DNA from: Brevibacillus porteri
GTDB taxonomy: Bacteria; Bacillota; Bacilli; Brevibacillales; Brevibacillaceae
Length of the DNA stretch: 64,000 nt
Assembly (NCBI RefSeq): GCF_003013475.1
Contig: NZ_PXZO01000028.1
Location: 1-64,000, forward strand
Direction of reading: 5' to 3'
Numbering within the stretch: position 1 is the stretch's first letter; each line of letters opens with the position of its first letter. Under the pieces are notes generated by a model, which saw nothing but the letters and a program-made list of their open reading frames with translations, made no database searches and was not told the DNA's origin. Positions 1 through 7,808 of this stretch are shown one piece after another. The position numbers and the translations under genes were made by a program.

Positions 1-40
1 CCAGCGTTCGTCCTGAGCCAGGATCAAACTCTCCAATAAA
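1..40 (-). rRNA. rrs: 16S ribosomal RNA, 5' end only (partial)
   Basis: Read on the minus strand, the first 40 bases contain the universal bacterial 16S start (GAGTTTGATCCTGGCTCAG, the 27F primer site), preceded by TTTATTG. The mature 5' end is placed near base 40 by analogy with Bacillus. The rest of the gene lies outside the window to the left. The leader upstream carries a TTTGAAAACTGAACA stretch typical of Bacillales pre-16S sequence. Confidence 0.95.
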
Positions 41-153
41 GTTTGTTACTGGTTCAAAGCTGGCAAATCATTTAATGATAGACTCATTAACGCTTTCGCT
101 GTTCAGTTTTCAAAGAGCATTTTTTGTGTCATTCGCCCGAAGACGACTTTTCT

Positions 154-182
154 ATCTTATCATATCGCAACTGTTTTTGCAA
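154..182 (-). promoter_or_regulatory. rRNA promoter P2 (sigma-A type)
   Basis: The minus strand carries TTGCAA (177-182), a 17-base spacer and TAAGAT (154-159), about 115 bases upstream of the 16S start. This is the expected second, 16S-proximal promoter of a tandem pair. Confidence 0.7.
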
Positions 183-227
183 GAGGTTTTTTCAACCAAT
201 TCGCTTCGTTCAGCAGCGACAAGATCT

Positions 228-257
228 AATATAACAAAATCACCAGGCATAAGTCAA
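228..257 (-). promoter_or_regulatory. rRNA promoter P1 (sigma-A type)
   Basis: On the minus strand a -35 TTGACT (252-257) and a -10 TATATT (228-233) are separated by 18 bases, upstream of P2 and of the 16S gene. Tandem promoters are usual for Bacillales rRNA operons. The remaining stretch 258-452 shows no gene and no other convincing signal. Confidence 0.7.
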
Positions 258-452
258 GTGTTTCTCTCACTTTTTTATCAGTGATTTTTTATGTGTATTG
301 ATTGTTTCGAGCAGAATTTAAATATAAATGAAATGAATGGAGGAGTCAATAGGAAAAACGAATAGTGATTCTCTTTTTATTTCAAACTATAACCGCTGGG
401 CGTTTAAGCTGCGTAACCGTGAAGTACCCAACAAATAAACGGCGGTGTTACT

Positions 453-734
453 ATGGATCCAAAACCAACCTATGAAGAATACGAAAACGACAATTACAGT
501 GAATTATCTACTGTAGAGTCGCAGCGCAATGAAATCCTTCAGGAAGAATTCCCTGAGGGACCATTTGGGGCTGCCACCAACGAAACTCGCTTAGGGAAAG
601 CAACTGGCTGGGAGCCCGGACAACATTCCACCACCACTCGGTTCACTTACGAAACACGGCAGATGCATCAAGACCTTCCTAGACAAGACCCATCCGCGCA
701 TCCCATTCATGATGACCCGAACAAAGAAGAATAA
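453..734 (+). CDS. Small acidic hypothetical protein (93 aa)
   Basis: I do not recognise this gene with certainty. The product is hydrophilic, rich in Glu, Asp, Pro and Thr, and has no signal peptide or membrane segment. Its centre contains FPEGPFGAATNETRLGKATGW followed by an FTYE motif, which resembles uncharacterised small cytosolic proteins of spore-formers. The ATG at 453 follows a weak GGCGGTG ribosome site. It lies alone between the rRNA promoters and the convergent FAH gene. It could be a spore or stress protein, but that is a guess. Confidence 0.6.
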   Translation: MDPKPTYEEYENDNYSELSTVESQRNEILQEEFPEGPFGAATNETRLGKATGWEPGQHSTTTRFTYETRQMHQDLPRQDPSAHPIHDDPNKEE

Positions 735-743
735 AATAAAAAA

Positions 744-779
744 GCCAAGCCCCCACTTCACACAAGCAGGGGGCTTGGT
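744..779 (-). terminator. Intrinsic terminator of the FAH gene
   Basis: The 10-bp stem CCAAGCCCCC (745-754) / GGGGGCTTGG (769-778) is followed, on the minus strand, by TTTTTTATTTTATT. It ends the minus-strand hydrolase gene and probably also blocks the small plus-strand gene. Confidence 0.85.
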
Positions 780-802
780 CGATCTTATTAAAGAATGTAT
801 GA

Positions 803-1579
803 CTACTCTTCAGCCACTACATGAGTCGTTAAGGTTCCGATCCCTTCAATGGTTACCGAAATTTCATCACCTGGAACAAGCTCACCTACACCAGATGGAG
901 TCCCGGTTAAAATAACATCGCCAGGACGAAGCGTCATAACCGCAGATACAGCCTCGATCAATTGTGGAATCGAAAAAATCAATTGGTCAGTGCAAGCATC
1001 CTGACGCACTTCCCCGTTTACTCGTGTCACGATACGCAAGTTATGATAATCCAGTTTAGCCGCAATAGCAGGTCCAAGCGGACAAAATGTATCAAAACCT
1101 TTTGCCCGTGTCCATTGCCCATCGCTCATCTGCAGATCGCGCGCGGTCACATCAATCGCACAAGTGAATCCCAAGATATAATCGTCTGCATCCGCAGCCT
1201 TGATCTTCTTGGCCTCTTTCTTAATCACCACGGCGAGTTCGCCTTCATAATGAAGGTTCTGCGTCAGCTTTGGATAGACGATGGGCTCACCAGGTCCAAT
1301 GACAGTTGTTGACGGCTTCAAAAACATCAACGGTTCTTTTGGCAGGTCAATCCCCATCTCAGCCGCATGGTCCCGGTAATTCAATCCGATGCATACGACC
1401 TTGCTTGGATCACTTGGCGCCTTCAACGTGACCTCATCCAAAGACAGCTCAAGGCCCGTCATGATCGGTTTTGCCGTATGGATTTTGTAAATGTCCCCTT
1501 CAATCACGCGTACTTTGTGATCCTCTTCCACCATCCAGCCATGCTTCACCTTACCATTGCGCTCATAACGGATTATCAT
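803..1579 (-). CDS. Fumarylacetoacetate hydrolase (FAH) family protein
   Basis: The product (258 aa) has the FAH fold of 2-hydroxyhepta-2,4-diene-1,7-dioate isomerases, acylpyruvases and oxaloacetate decarboxylases, a cytosolic metal-dependent family. A short N-terminal segment (residues 1-50) precedes the core with CIGLNYRDHAAEMG near residue 62, the acidic metal-binding YEGELAVV near 110, and GDVILTGTPSGVG near 220. The length is typical. The ATG at 1579 follows GGGGGAGAAGGAACC. It is transcribed alone, downstream of thiI, and ends at a strong terminator. Family is certain; the substrate cannot be read from sequence. Confidence 0.9.
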   Translation of the reverse strand: MIIRYERNGKVKHGWMVEEDHKVRVIEGDIYKIHTAKPIMTGLELSLDEVTLKAPSDPSKVVCIGLNYRDHAAEMGIDLPKEPLMFLKPSTTVIGPGEPIVYPKLTQNLHYEGELAVVIKKEAKKIKAADADDYILGFTCAIDVTARDLQMSDGQWTRAKGFDTFCPLGPAIAAKLDYHNLRIVTRVNGEVRQDACTDQLIFSIPQLIEAVSAVMTLRPGDVILTGTPSGVGELVPGDEISVTIEGIGTLTTHVVAEE

Positions 1580-1621
1580 GGTTCCTTCTCCCCCGTGTCG
1601 CGATTTTCTCTATACTTGTAT

Positions 1622-2821
1622 TTAGAACAGGTCGGTTGTCGTTTCTATTGGCTTCGTTGTAATCTCTTCTATTTCAGTTCTCGCTACAGCATCCTTCACT
1701 AGCGCTTCTACATCCAGTGCTTCCTCAAATTTTGCAGCGAGGCGAGGCTTCGGTCGCGTCACAGGATTTTTCGGTGTAAACACTGTGCAGCAGTCTTCAT
1801 ACGGCAAAATAGACAGCTCGTACGTATCGATTTGGCGAGAAAGGTCTACAATGTCTACTTTGTCCATGGCGACGAGCGGTCGCAGGATTGGAATCGAAAT
1901 CACCTTGTTGATCGTGTCCATGCTTTCCAAGGTTTGCGATGCGACTTGACCGAGGCTTTCCCCTGTTGCGAGTGCCTTCGCATTGGTATTTTCCGCTACA
2001 CGCTCCGATATGCGCATCATAAAGCGACGCATGATGGTGATCAAATAGTCTTCTGGGCATTTTTCACGAATGGCAGTTTGAATCTCTGTAAACGGTACGA
2101 CATGGAGGCGGACTGTTCCTCCCCATTTGGTCAGCTTATGTGCTAGATCCCGTACTTTTTGCAAAGCACGCTCGCTCGTAAATGGGTAGCTGTGGAAGTG
2201 AATCGCTTCAAGCGTCACACCACGCTTCAGCATCATCCAACCAGCTACAGGACTGTCGATACCCCCAGATAGAAGCAGCAGTACTTTTCCGCTCACCCCA
2301 ACTGGCAAGCCACCTGGTCCCGGGATGGTTTCACAGCTAATGTAAGTACCCTCCGTGCGAATTTCTACATTAACAATCATATCCGGCTCATGCAAATCTA
2401 CACTGATAGCTGGAAGGGCACGCAAGATGTGTGTTGCCACCATGCGGTTCACTTCCATCGATTGAATTGGATAGCGTTTATCTGCACGACGAGAAACTAC
2501 ACGGAAAGTGCGCGGCTGTGGGTCCATTTGACGGACCAAGTCCAGCGCTTTTTCCTTGATCGTTTCAATATCAGGATCTACCTGGATCGTCGGACTAAAG
2601 GAAGAAATACCAAATACACGTTTCAAACGCTCCATAACCGCATAAGCGTCCTCGCCATGCAGCTCCACATACATCCGACCGTAATTGCGTCGAACTTTTA
2701 CTTTAAAAAACGAGCGCAGTACGTTTCTCACACTTTTTACAAGTGCCTCTTCGAATTGATCGCGGTTTTTTCCTTTAAGCGCCAACTCACCATAACGAAT
2801 TAAAATAACATCGTAGTTCAT
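1622..2821 (-). CDS. thiI: tRNA uracil 4-sulfurtransferase ThiI
   Basis: ThiI activates U8 of tRNA by adenylation and transfers sulfur to give 4-thiouridine. The 399-residue protein shows the N-terminal ferredoxin-like and THUMP regions (about 1-170) and a PP-loop ATP site (LLLLSGGIDSPVAGW, about 180-195). It ends near residue 399, so it lacks the C-terminal rhodanese domain of E. coli ThiI, as in Bacillus. A Cys pair (EDCCTVF, about 344) lies near the C-terminus. The ATG at 2821 follows AAAGGAG. It sits 25 bp downstream of nifZ; in B. subtilis NifZ supplies sulfur to rhodanese-less ThiI. Confidence 0.96.
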   Translation of the reverse strand: MNYDVILIRYGELALKGKNRDQFEEALVKSVRNVLRSFFKVKVRRNYGRMYVELHGEDAYAVMERLKRVFGISSFSPTIQVDPDIETIKEKALDLVRQMDPQPRTFRVVSRRADKRYPIQSMEVNRMVATHILRALPAISVDLHEPDMIVNVEIRTEGTYISCETIPGPGGLPVGVSGKVLLLLSGGIDSPVAGWMMLKRGVTLEAIHFHSYPFTSERALQKVRDLAHKLTKWGGTVRLHVVPFTEIQTAIREKCPEDYLITIMRRFMMRISERVAENTNAKALATGESLGQVASQTLESMDTINKVISIPILRPLVAMDKVDIVDLSRQIDTYELSILPYEDCCTVFTPKNPVTRPKPRLAAKFEEALDVEALVKDAVARTEIEEITTKPIETTTDLF

Positions 2822-2846
2822 ATTTATCTCCTTTTAGTTGTCCACA

Positions 2847-4016
2847 CTATTTTCTATGAGCGGGGGCAGGTTGTTGTTTTATATAAGAACGAAGCACACT
2901 GACGCATTCCTCTAACGCCTTCAAAAACTGCTGAATGTCCTCCGCTGTATTTTCCCGGCCCAAACTAACCCGCAAAGACGACAACGCGCAATCCCGCTCA
3001 ATACCAATCGCAGTCAGTACTCTGCTTGGCTCATTGACTTTGGATGAACATGCAGACTTGGTGGATATCAGAAAGCCTTTTTCCTCCAAAGCATGCAACA
3101 AGACTTCCGCTTTTACTCCTGGTACTGACAAGTTCATAATATGGGGAGCCGTATTCGCTTCCGGGGTATTCACTATGCAACCTTCAATCGTTGCAATCCC
3201 TTGACGAAGCTGTTGATTCAATTTTTGCAGCCTGATCATCTCCACGCTGCCTAGTTCTTCTAAAATCCGGATTGCTTTTGCCATACCGGCGATGGCTGGG
3301 AGGTTTTCCGTACCTGAGCGAACTCCGCCTTCTTGGCCGCCACCCATCATCAACGGGTGAATGATCAAGCCTTCCCGTTTATACAAAATGCCGACTCCCC
3401 TGGGTCCGTAAAACTTGTGAGCAGAGACGCTCAACAGATCAATCCCTGAATCCTTGATGCGCAAAGGAACTTTCCCAATTCCTTGGACAGCATCGACGTG
3501 AAACAAGACTTTCGGGAATTGCTTCAACCATTGTCCGATTTCCAAGATCGGTTGAATAGTTCCCAGCTCGTTGTTCACATGCATGACCGAAACGAGAATC
3601 GTATCCGGACGCATTGCTTTCTGAACAGCTTCTACCGATACGCGACCTTCACGATCTACCGGCAGATACGTCACAGTAAACCCTAGGCCTTCCAACTGTT
3701 TGCAAACATCGTAAACAGCCGGATGCTCTACCTGTGTCGTAATAATATGTTTCCCTCTGTTTTGATATTGAAAGGCTATACCCTTGATCGCCGTATTGTT
3801 GCTCTCCGTACCACCTGAAGTAAAAATAACTTCACTTTCTTTACAGCCCAAATACTGAGCGGCAACCTTTCGCGCCTGCTTCAGTACATTTTCCGCCTCT
3901 ACTCCTTTTTGATGCAAAGAAGACGGGTTTCCATAGTAGCTTTCCATCGCGCGTCTAACGGTTTCAATCACTTGAGGATGAGGCCGGGTAGTCGCACTGT
4001 TGTCCAAGTAAATCAC
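2847..4016 (-). CDS. nifZ: Cysteine desulfurase, NifZ type (sulfur donor for ThiI)
   Basis: This is a PLP-dependent class V aminotransferase-fold enzyme that converts cysteine to alanine and an enzyme persulfide. Visible features are YLDNSATTRPHP at the N-terminus, TSGGTESNNTAI, the PLP-lysine motif SAHKFYGPRG near residue 200, and the active cysteine in STKSACSSK near 325. I chose the GTG at 4016 because AGGAAGG lies 9 bases upstream and the protein then begins MIYLDNSATT; an upstream ATG at 4040 adds eight unlikely residues. The thiI gene follows directly, which identifies it as the dedicated NifZ partner rather than a housekeeping SufS. Confidence 0.93.
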   Translation of the reverse strand: MIYLDNSATTRPHPQVIETVRRAMESYYGNPSSLHQKGVEAENVLKQARKVAAQYLGCKESEVIFTSGGTESNNTAIKGIAFQYQNRGKHIITTQVEHPAVYDVCKQLEGLGFTVTYLPVDREGRVSVEAVQKAMRPDTILVSVMHVNNELGTIQPILEIGQWLKQFPKVLFHVDAVQGIGKVPLRIKDSGIDLLSVSAHKFYGPRGVGILYKREGLIIHPLMMGGGQEGGVRSGTENLPAIAGMAKAIRILEELGSVEMIRLQKLNQQLRQGIATIEGCIVNTPEANTAPHIMNLSVPGVKAEVLLHALEEKGFLISTKSACSSKVNEPSRVLTAIGIERDCALSSLRVSLGRENTAEDIQQFLKALEECVSVLRSYIKQQPAPAHRK

Positions 4017-4292
4017 CAGTACACACCTTCCTAAGGGCAAGATGCCCGAATACTACGCTTCATCATAACATGACTTTTCGTAAAGAACATATAAAGTATT
4101 ACACTTCTCGACCTTATTTTTCCCCGAGTTCGTTGCTCTCAAAAGGCCAAATCAGACAATCTGAACAAGCGTTCACAGACTATTCACGAATAAAACGCTT
4201 ACATCCAGATATAGGCTATTTACATTGTTTTGGCCTTTCGTTAGAATAGTCAATAAATTTAGATAAAAAATGACAACAAGGAGAGAACCACC

Positions 4293-4439
4293 ATGACAGC
4301 ACAAGCCATGCAAGAAGAAATCAAGAAGATGGAAGCCGAATTGAAAAGACTGCAAGCGGAACTAGCGAAGATGAACAAAAATACTCCTCAGTACGATCGC
4401 ACGGACGTCGCATACCTAAATGAGGTGTACAACGCGTGA
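4293..4439 (+). CDS. Small coiled-coil protein (48 aa)
   Basis: An ATG at 4293 follows AAGGAG with good spacing and gives 48 residues. Residues 4-27 are a charged amphipathic helix (MQEEIKKMEAELKRLQAELA) with heptad leucines, probably a short coiled coil. The C-terminal 20 residues are polar, and there is no signal peptide. A strong intrinsic terminator follows at once, so it is a single-gene unit. The family is not recognised. The region 4017-4292 between it and nifZ otherwise holds only promoter-like AT-rich sequence. Confidence 0.65.
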   Translation: MTAQAMQEEIKKMEAELKRLQAELAKMNKNTPQYDRTDVAYLNEVYNA

Positions 4440-4455
4440 CACTTATTCGAATTCG

Positions 4456-4504
4456 ATAGCGTGGTGACGGCATGAAGGATTCGCCGTGACCACGCTATTT
4501 TTTG
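4456..4504 (+). terminator. Intrinsic terminator of the small coiled-coil gene
   Basis: A 16-bp stem with one mismatch (4456-4471 with 4483-4498) is followed by TTTTTT. Confidence 0.9.
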
Positions 4505-4510
4505 TGAAAA

Positions 4511-4543
4511 AACCGCTCCTGTCGATTTCGACGGAACGGTTTT
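4511..4543 (-). terminator. Intrinsic terminator of dapF
   Basis: On the minus strand AACCG/CGGTT and an inner GTCGA/TCGAC stem are followed by a run of six T, just beyond the dapF stop. Confidence 0.75.
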
Positions 4544-4552
4544 GGCTTGCTG

Positions 4553-5413
4553 CTATTTAAATGGGATCTCCCCCAAATACTTACCAGAAAAAACTTCAGT
4601 AGCCGGACCCGTCATATAGACACGGTTATCCGCTTCCTTCCATTCAATAAAGAGATCGCCTCCTGCCAGATGAACAGTGACTTTTCTACCGGTCTTTCCA
4701 CTCAAGTGGGCAGCTACTGCAGCAGCGCAAGCTCCTGTCCCACAGGCAAGCGTTACACCCGAACCCCTCTCCCATACACGGAAAAGAATTTCCTCTTGAT
4801 TCAATATTTGGATAAATTCGACATTGGTTCGCTCAGGGAACCATTCGTGATACTCGATCATTGGCCCGTAGTGACGAACATCTTCTTCCTTCACTTCATC
4901 CACGAAAAGGATGGCATGAGGATTGCCCATCGAAACAGCCGTCATCGTAAACGCAGTTCCACCGACTTCGATTACCTCTTCTCGCACTTGCTCTTCAGGA
5001 ATGCCTGTCATCGGAATTGCTGCTCGCTCAAAATGAGGCTCTCCCATATCTATTGTTACTTGATCGACCTTACCGTCTGTTCCAAGCGATACAACAGGAG
5101 TAACGGTCCCTCCCAACGTCTCCACGGTAAACGTTGTTTGCTGAGTCAAAGCATGATCGTAAACGTACTTACTCACACAACGCAAGCCGTTTCCGCAATT
5201 TTTTGCTTCGCTGCCATCATTGTTAAATACCCGCATGCGAAAGTCTGCTCGCTCAGATGGCATAATGAGGATCAGTCCATCGCCACCAATGCCAAAATTC
5301 CGATCGCTCACCCTTCTTGCCAATTCGGGTAAATCTACACCTGACAAATCTTCCTCAAAACAGTTGACGTAAACGTAATCATTACCCAAGCCATGCAGCT
5401 TTGTAAATTTCAT
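4553..5413 (-). CDS. dapF: Diaminopimelate epimerase
   Basis: DapF converts LL- to meso-diaminopimelate for lysine and peptidoglycan synthesis, with two catalytic cysteines acting as acid and base. Both are present: NDGSEAKNCGNGLRC (near residue 75) and GVTLACGTGACAAA (near 220). The N-terminus MKFTKLHGLGNDYV is characteristic, and 286 residues is near the family length. The ATG at 5413 follows GAGGAG. It is a single gene ending in its own terminator, and is divergent from the DUF84 NTPase gene. Confidence 0.96.
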   Translation of the reverse strand: MKFTKLHGLGNDYVYVNCFEEDLSGVDLPELARRVSDRNFGIGGDGLILIMPSERADFRMRVFNNDGSEAKNCGNGLRCVSKYVYDHALTQQTTFTVETLGGTVTPVVSLGTDGKVDQVTIDMGEPHFERAAIPMTGIPEEQVREEVIEVGGTAFTMTAVSMGNPHAILFVDEVKEEDVRHYGPMIEYHEWFPERTNVEFIQILNQEEILFRVWERGSGVTLACGTGACAAAVAAHLSGKTGRKVTVHLAGGDLFIEWKEADNRVYMTGPATEVFSGKYLGEIPFK

Positions 5414-5554
5414 CGTCCACTCCTCTTTCTCTTTCGGATGCTAGGTCTGACTTTTCTCTATGCATTATCTTATCACAACCTGGGGAATCGCGGTCGAATC
5501 AAAAGGTGGTATACTAGCACTAGCATCGATGATGGAAAGAGGTGGAACAAGCCG

Positions 5555-6085
5555 TTGGATTATCATATTTTCCGCTATGCACTCGGAACGAAAAATGAAG
5601 CAAAACGTCTCGCTGTACAAAAAGCAACCGGAACGGAACCTTTCTGCTTATCTGTCCCCTCTGGCGTAGCGGCTCAGCCGATGAGTGAAGAAGAGACGAT
5701 TACAGGAGCGATCAATCGAGCAAAAGCTGCACATAGTCAAACCCCAGAAGCAGAGATTGGGCTAGGTCTGGAAGGCGGACTTATGTACGATGAGCCGTTT
5801 ACCAAACAGTGGTATTTGATTTCCATCTGCGCAGCCTGGAATGGAAATGAGCTCTTTATTGGAAAGGGATTGGCTTTTCCTATCCCGAATCAAGCCGTCC
5901 ACCGAATCCAGCACGAGCAAATCGAGCTCAGTACCATCATAGATGAATGGGGGAAAACCGTCGGCAGTAATCACCGCGGCGGCGCCTATTCCCTTTTAAC
6001 GGATAATCGTGTAAGTCGTTCTGATGTATTTTGTGACGCTGTTATCGCAGCGATTACACCTTTCGTCTCCTCCTTGTACAAATAG
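5555..6085 (+). CDS. DUF84/YjjX-family non-canonical NTP phosphatase
   Basis: The protein (176 aa) matches the YjjX/DUF84 family, which hydrolyses inosine and xanthosine triphosphates to keep the nucleotide pool clean. Landmarks are YALGTKNEAKRLAVQ near the start, GLGLEGGL in the centre and NHRGGAYSLLTDNRVSR near residue 145. I chose the TTG at 5555 because AGAGGTGG lies 9 bases before it and the family normally begins a few residues before the ALGTKN motif. The longer open frame upstream has no homologous content. It ends at a shared bidirectional terminator. Confidence 0.85.
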   Translation: MDYHIFRYALGTKNEAKRLAVQKATGTEPFCLSVPSGVAAQPMSEEETITGAINRAKAAHSQTPEAEIGLGLEGGLMYDEPFTKQWYLISICAAWNGNELFIGKGLAFPIPNQAVHRIQHEQIELSTIIDEWGKTVGSNHRGGAYSLLTDNRVSRSDVFCDAVIAAITPFVSSLYK

Positions 6086-6100
6086 CAGTGGGGCAACACA

Positions 6101-6135
6101 AAAACCTCTCCGGCTGAATGAACCGGAGAGGTTTT
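6101..6135. terminator. Bidirectional intrinsic terminator
   Basis: A perfect 13-bp stem (6101-6113 / 6123-6135) is flanked by AAAA and TTTT, between convergent genes. Confidence 0.9.
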
Positions 6136-6149
6136 GCGGTTTGATACTT

Positions 6150-6731
6150 TTAGCGAGCCGTATAGTACGGGTAGATGACTAATGCGCCCAAAATGGCAAT
6201 AGCACCTACGATCATCGCCCAGGCTCCCAGCGTCTTCGAGTTGCGTCGATACGCCAGATAGCCAAGCACCATACCAATTGGAGCCACCAAGTACGGCATG
6301 AGAAACAGGGACAGGATCGATAAGCCCAAGCCAGTCATTCCAATACCGGTGGCCCCATTTTCCCGGCTGTCCTCGTCTGTGTCGATCTCACTGGCAGCAC
6401 GACTGGTCGGAAACGGCTCGGCGATCTCCGCCGCCGCCTCGATGTCGTCATCTCTGACTTTGGCGACCCGTGAACGGTCCTCTTTTGTCAGGACAACGCC
6501 ATCCAAACGCTCCGAAAAGTCGTTACGCTCCTCATCCAGCTCGCCTGTATAGCGCTCTGTAAAGGAGTGGGGGTCATAGTGAACCCTGCGCCTCGACCGC
6601 TCTTCCTCTTCGTCAAAAACGGCCTGTGTCCAAGTATTCGCTGCAAACTCCCTGTCGTGCTGATCAACCGTCTCGGAAAAACCGGTATCTTCCTTCCGCT
6701 TCGCATCATTACGTTCGTGTCGATCCAACAT
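6150..6731 (-). CDS. Membrane protein with long acidic cytoplasmic N-terminus
   Basis: The function is not recognised. The 193-residue protein has a highly charged N-terminal region (about 1-125, rich in Glu, Asp, Arg). Two hydrophobic segments at about 132-155 and 166-188 follow, with a short basic loop AYRRNSK between them, resembling DUF4190-type two-helix modules. The C-terminus is YYTAR. The ATG at 6731 has only a distant GGGG ribosome site. It is a single gene, divergent from the HAD nucleotidase gene and converging on a shared terminator. Confidence 0.75.
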   Translation of the reverse strand: MLDRHERNDAKRKEDTGFSETVDQHDREFAANTWTQAVFDEEEERSRRRVHYDPHSFTERYTGELDEERNDFSERLDGVVLTKEDRSRVAKVRDDDIEAAAEIAEPFPTSRAASEIDTDEDSRENGATGIGMTGLGLSILSLFLMPYLVAPIGMVLGYLAYRRNSKTLGAWAMIVGAIAILGALVIYPYYTAR

Positions 6732-6828
6732 AGCATGCTCAGCCCCTTTTTTGGTAAAGGATTATTTAAGTGAAGGAAGTAGCCTTATTGTCTGCCTACG
6801 TTGTACAATTTAAACGGGAGGCGAGAGA

Positions 6829-7419
6829 ATGAAACCAGACAAAATCCTAACGATTGGCATTGATATTGACGGCACAGTCACATCACCTAGCAGTATTGTT
6901 CCGTTGATGAATGAGAGCTTTGGAAGAGATTTACGATATGAAGACTGTGTGGAGTACAATTTAGCCAACGTGTATCAAATCACAGACGCAGAGTTTGAAA
7001 TGTGGCTGGATCAAAACGGGGAACGCCTTTATGATGGTGCGCCTGTTCACGGAATTGCCGATCAGGTTTTGCGCGATTGGTTTACCTCCCACAAGCTGGT
7101 ATATATAAGTGCTCGAGAGGATCGTCATCGCGATGTGACCTTACAATGGTTTGCTCGCTACAATATCCCTCACCATGAAGTGGATTTGATTGGGAGCCAC
7201 GACAAGCTGTCAGCTGCCCGAAAATGGGGCGTGGACCTCTTTTTGGAGGATCGTCTGGAGAACGCTTTGCAATTGTCAGAGGCGCTGCAAATTCCCGTGT
7301 TCTTGTTTGACACTCCGTATAATCAAGCGTCCCTACCTCCACTCGTCCATCGAGTCACTTCTTGGGAAGAGGTTGCCCAAAAAGTCAACGAGCTTTTTCC
7401 AGCTAGGACAAGCGTATAG
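6829..7419 (+). CDS. HAD-family 5'-nucleotidase (NT5C/YqfW type)
   Basis: A HAD-superfamily phosphohydrolase of the 5'(3')-deoxyribonucleotidase group, cytosolic. The nucleophile motif is GIDIDGTVTS (Asp about 12, Asp about 14). Motif II is YISAREDRHRD (about 90), and the motif IV region is VDLFLEDRLENA (about 138). 196 residues is typical for YqfW-like proteins. The ATG at 6829 follows GGGAGG. A terminator lies 13 bases after the stop. The nucleotide substrate is inferred from family only. Confidence 0.88.
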   Translation: MKPDKILTIGIDIDGTVTSPSSIVPLMNESFGRDLRYEDCVEYNLANVYQITDAEFEMWLDQNGERLYDGAPVHGIADQVLRDWFTSHKLVYISAREDRHRDVTLQWFARYNIPHHEVDLIGSHDKLSAARKWGVDLFLEDRLENALQLSEALQIPVFLFDTPYNQASLPPLVHRVTSWEEVAQKVNELFPARTSV

Positions 7420-7431
7420 GTTGAATAGAAA

Positions 7432-7466
7432 AAAGACGTATCACCGTTTTGGGATACGTCCTTTTT
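7432..7466 (+). terminator. Intrinsic terminator of the nucleotidase gene
   Basis: The stem GACGTATC/GATACGTC is followed by CTTTTT; the preceding AAA run suggests some activity on the other strand too. Confidence 0.85.
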
Positions 7467-7480
7467 GCGCCGAGACAGCG

Positions 7481-7705
7481 TTATTTCTTCGCTGATGTCT
7501 TCGGCTTGAACGTCAGACAACAGGTCTCAGACGATGTCTTTGCCTGATCCTGATGCTGCGTGTTTTGACCGTACTCGCCCGCGAATTCTTCTTTCACGTT
7601 TACGGTGGCGTGTGCGTCAATCTCTACCATGATTTCTTCGGCGCTGCAAAGATTGCCCTGCGCCCAGTACTCACAGTTTGCTACAGAACATTTTACTGCT
7701 GGCAT
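7481..7705 (-). CDS. DUF1540 domain-containing protein
   Basis: A small cysteine-rich protein of the DUF1540 type found mainly in spore-forming Firmicutes; its function is unknown. The motif VKCSVANCEYWAQGNLCSAEEIMVEI (residues 4-29) supplies three conserved Cys, and a C-terminal ETCCLTF adds more, which suggests metal or disulfide binding. I chose the ATG at 7705 (MPAVKC) because GGGGG at 7715-7719 is properly spaced; the ATG at 7711 is too close. The ribosome site lies inside one arm of a perfect inverted repeat. Confidence 0.85.
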   Translation of the reverse strand: MPAVKCSVANCEYWAQGNLCSAEEIMVEIDAHATVNVKEEFAGEYGQNTQHQDQAKTSSETCCLTFKPKTSAKK

Positions 7706-7714
7706 GTGCATTCA

Positions 7715-7749
7715 CCCCCTAGAGGCTAGCCTTCACAACAACTAGGGGG
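7715..7749 (-). promoter_or_regulatory. Inverted repeat covering the DUF1540 ribosome-binding site
   Basis: CCCCCTAG (7715-7722) pairs perfectly with CTAGGGGG (7742-7749). Between them, 7723-7732 is a second palindrome (AGGCTAGCCT). In the minus-strand mRNA the 3' arm is the Shine-Dalgarno GGGGG, nine bases before the ATG, so the hairpin would hide it. It could instead be an operator shared with the divergent SDR gene. Confidence 0.55.
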
Positions 7750-7808
7750 CTTATACTTTGCCATTCACAGTGGAAATCAAAACTCTACACAAGAAAGAAG
7801 TGGATGAC

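Noticed and set aside
4547-5332. Long plus-strand open frame of 261 codons opposite dapF
   Set aside because: It is the antisense shadow of a well-conserved dapF; no ribosome site and no family motifs.
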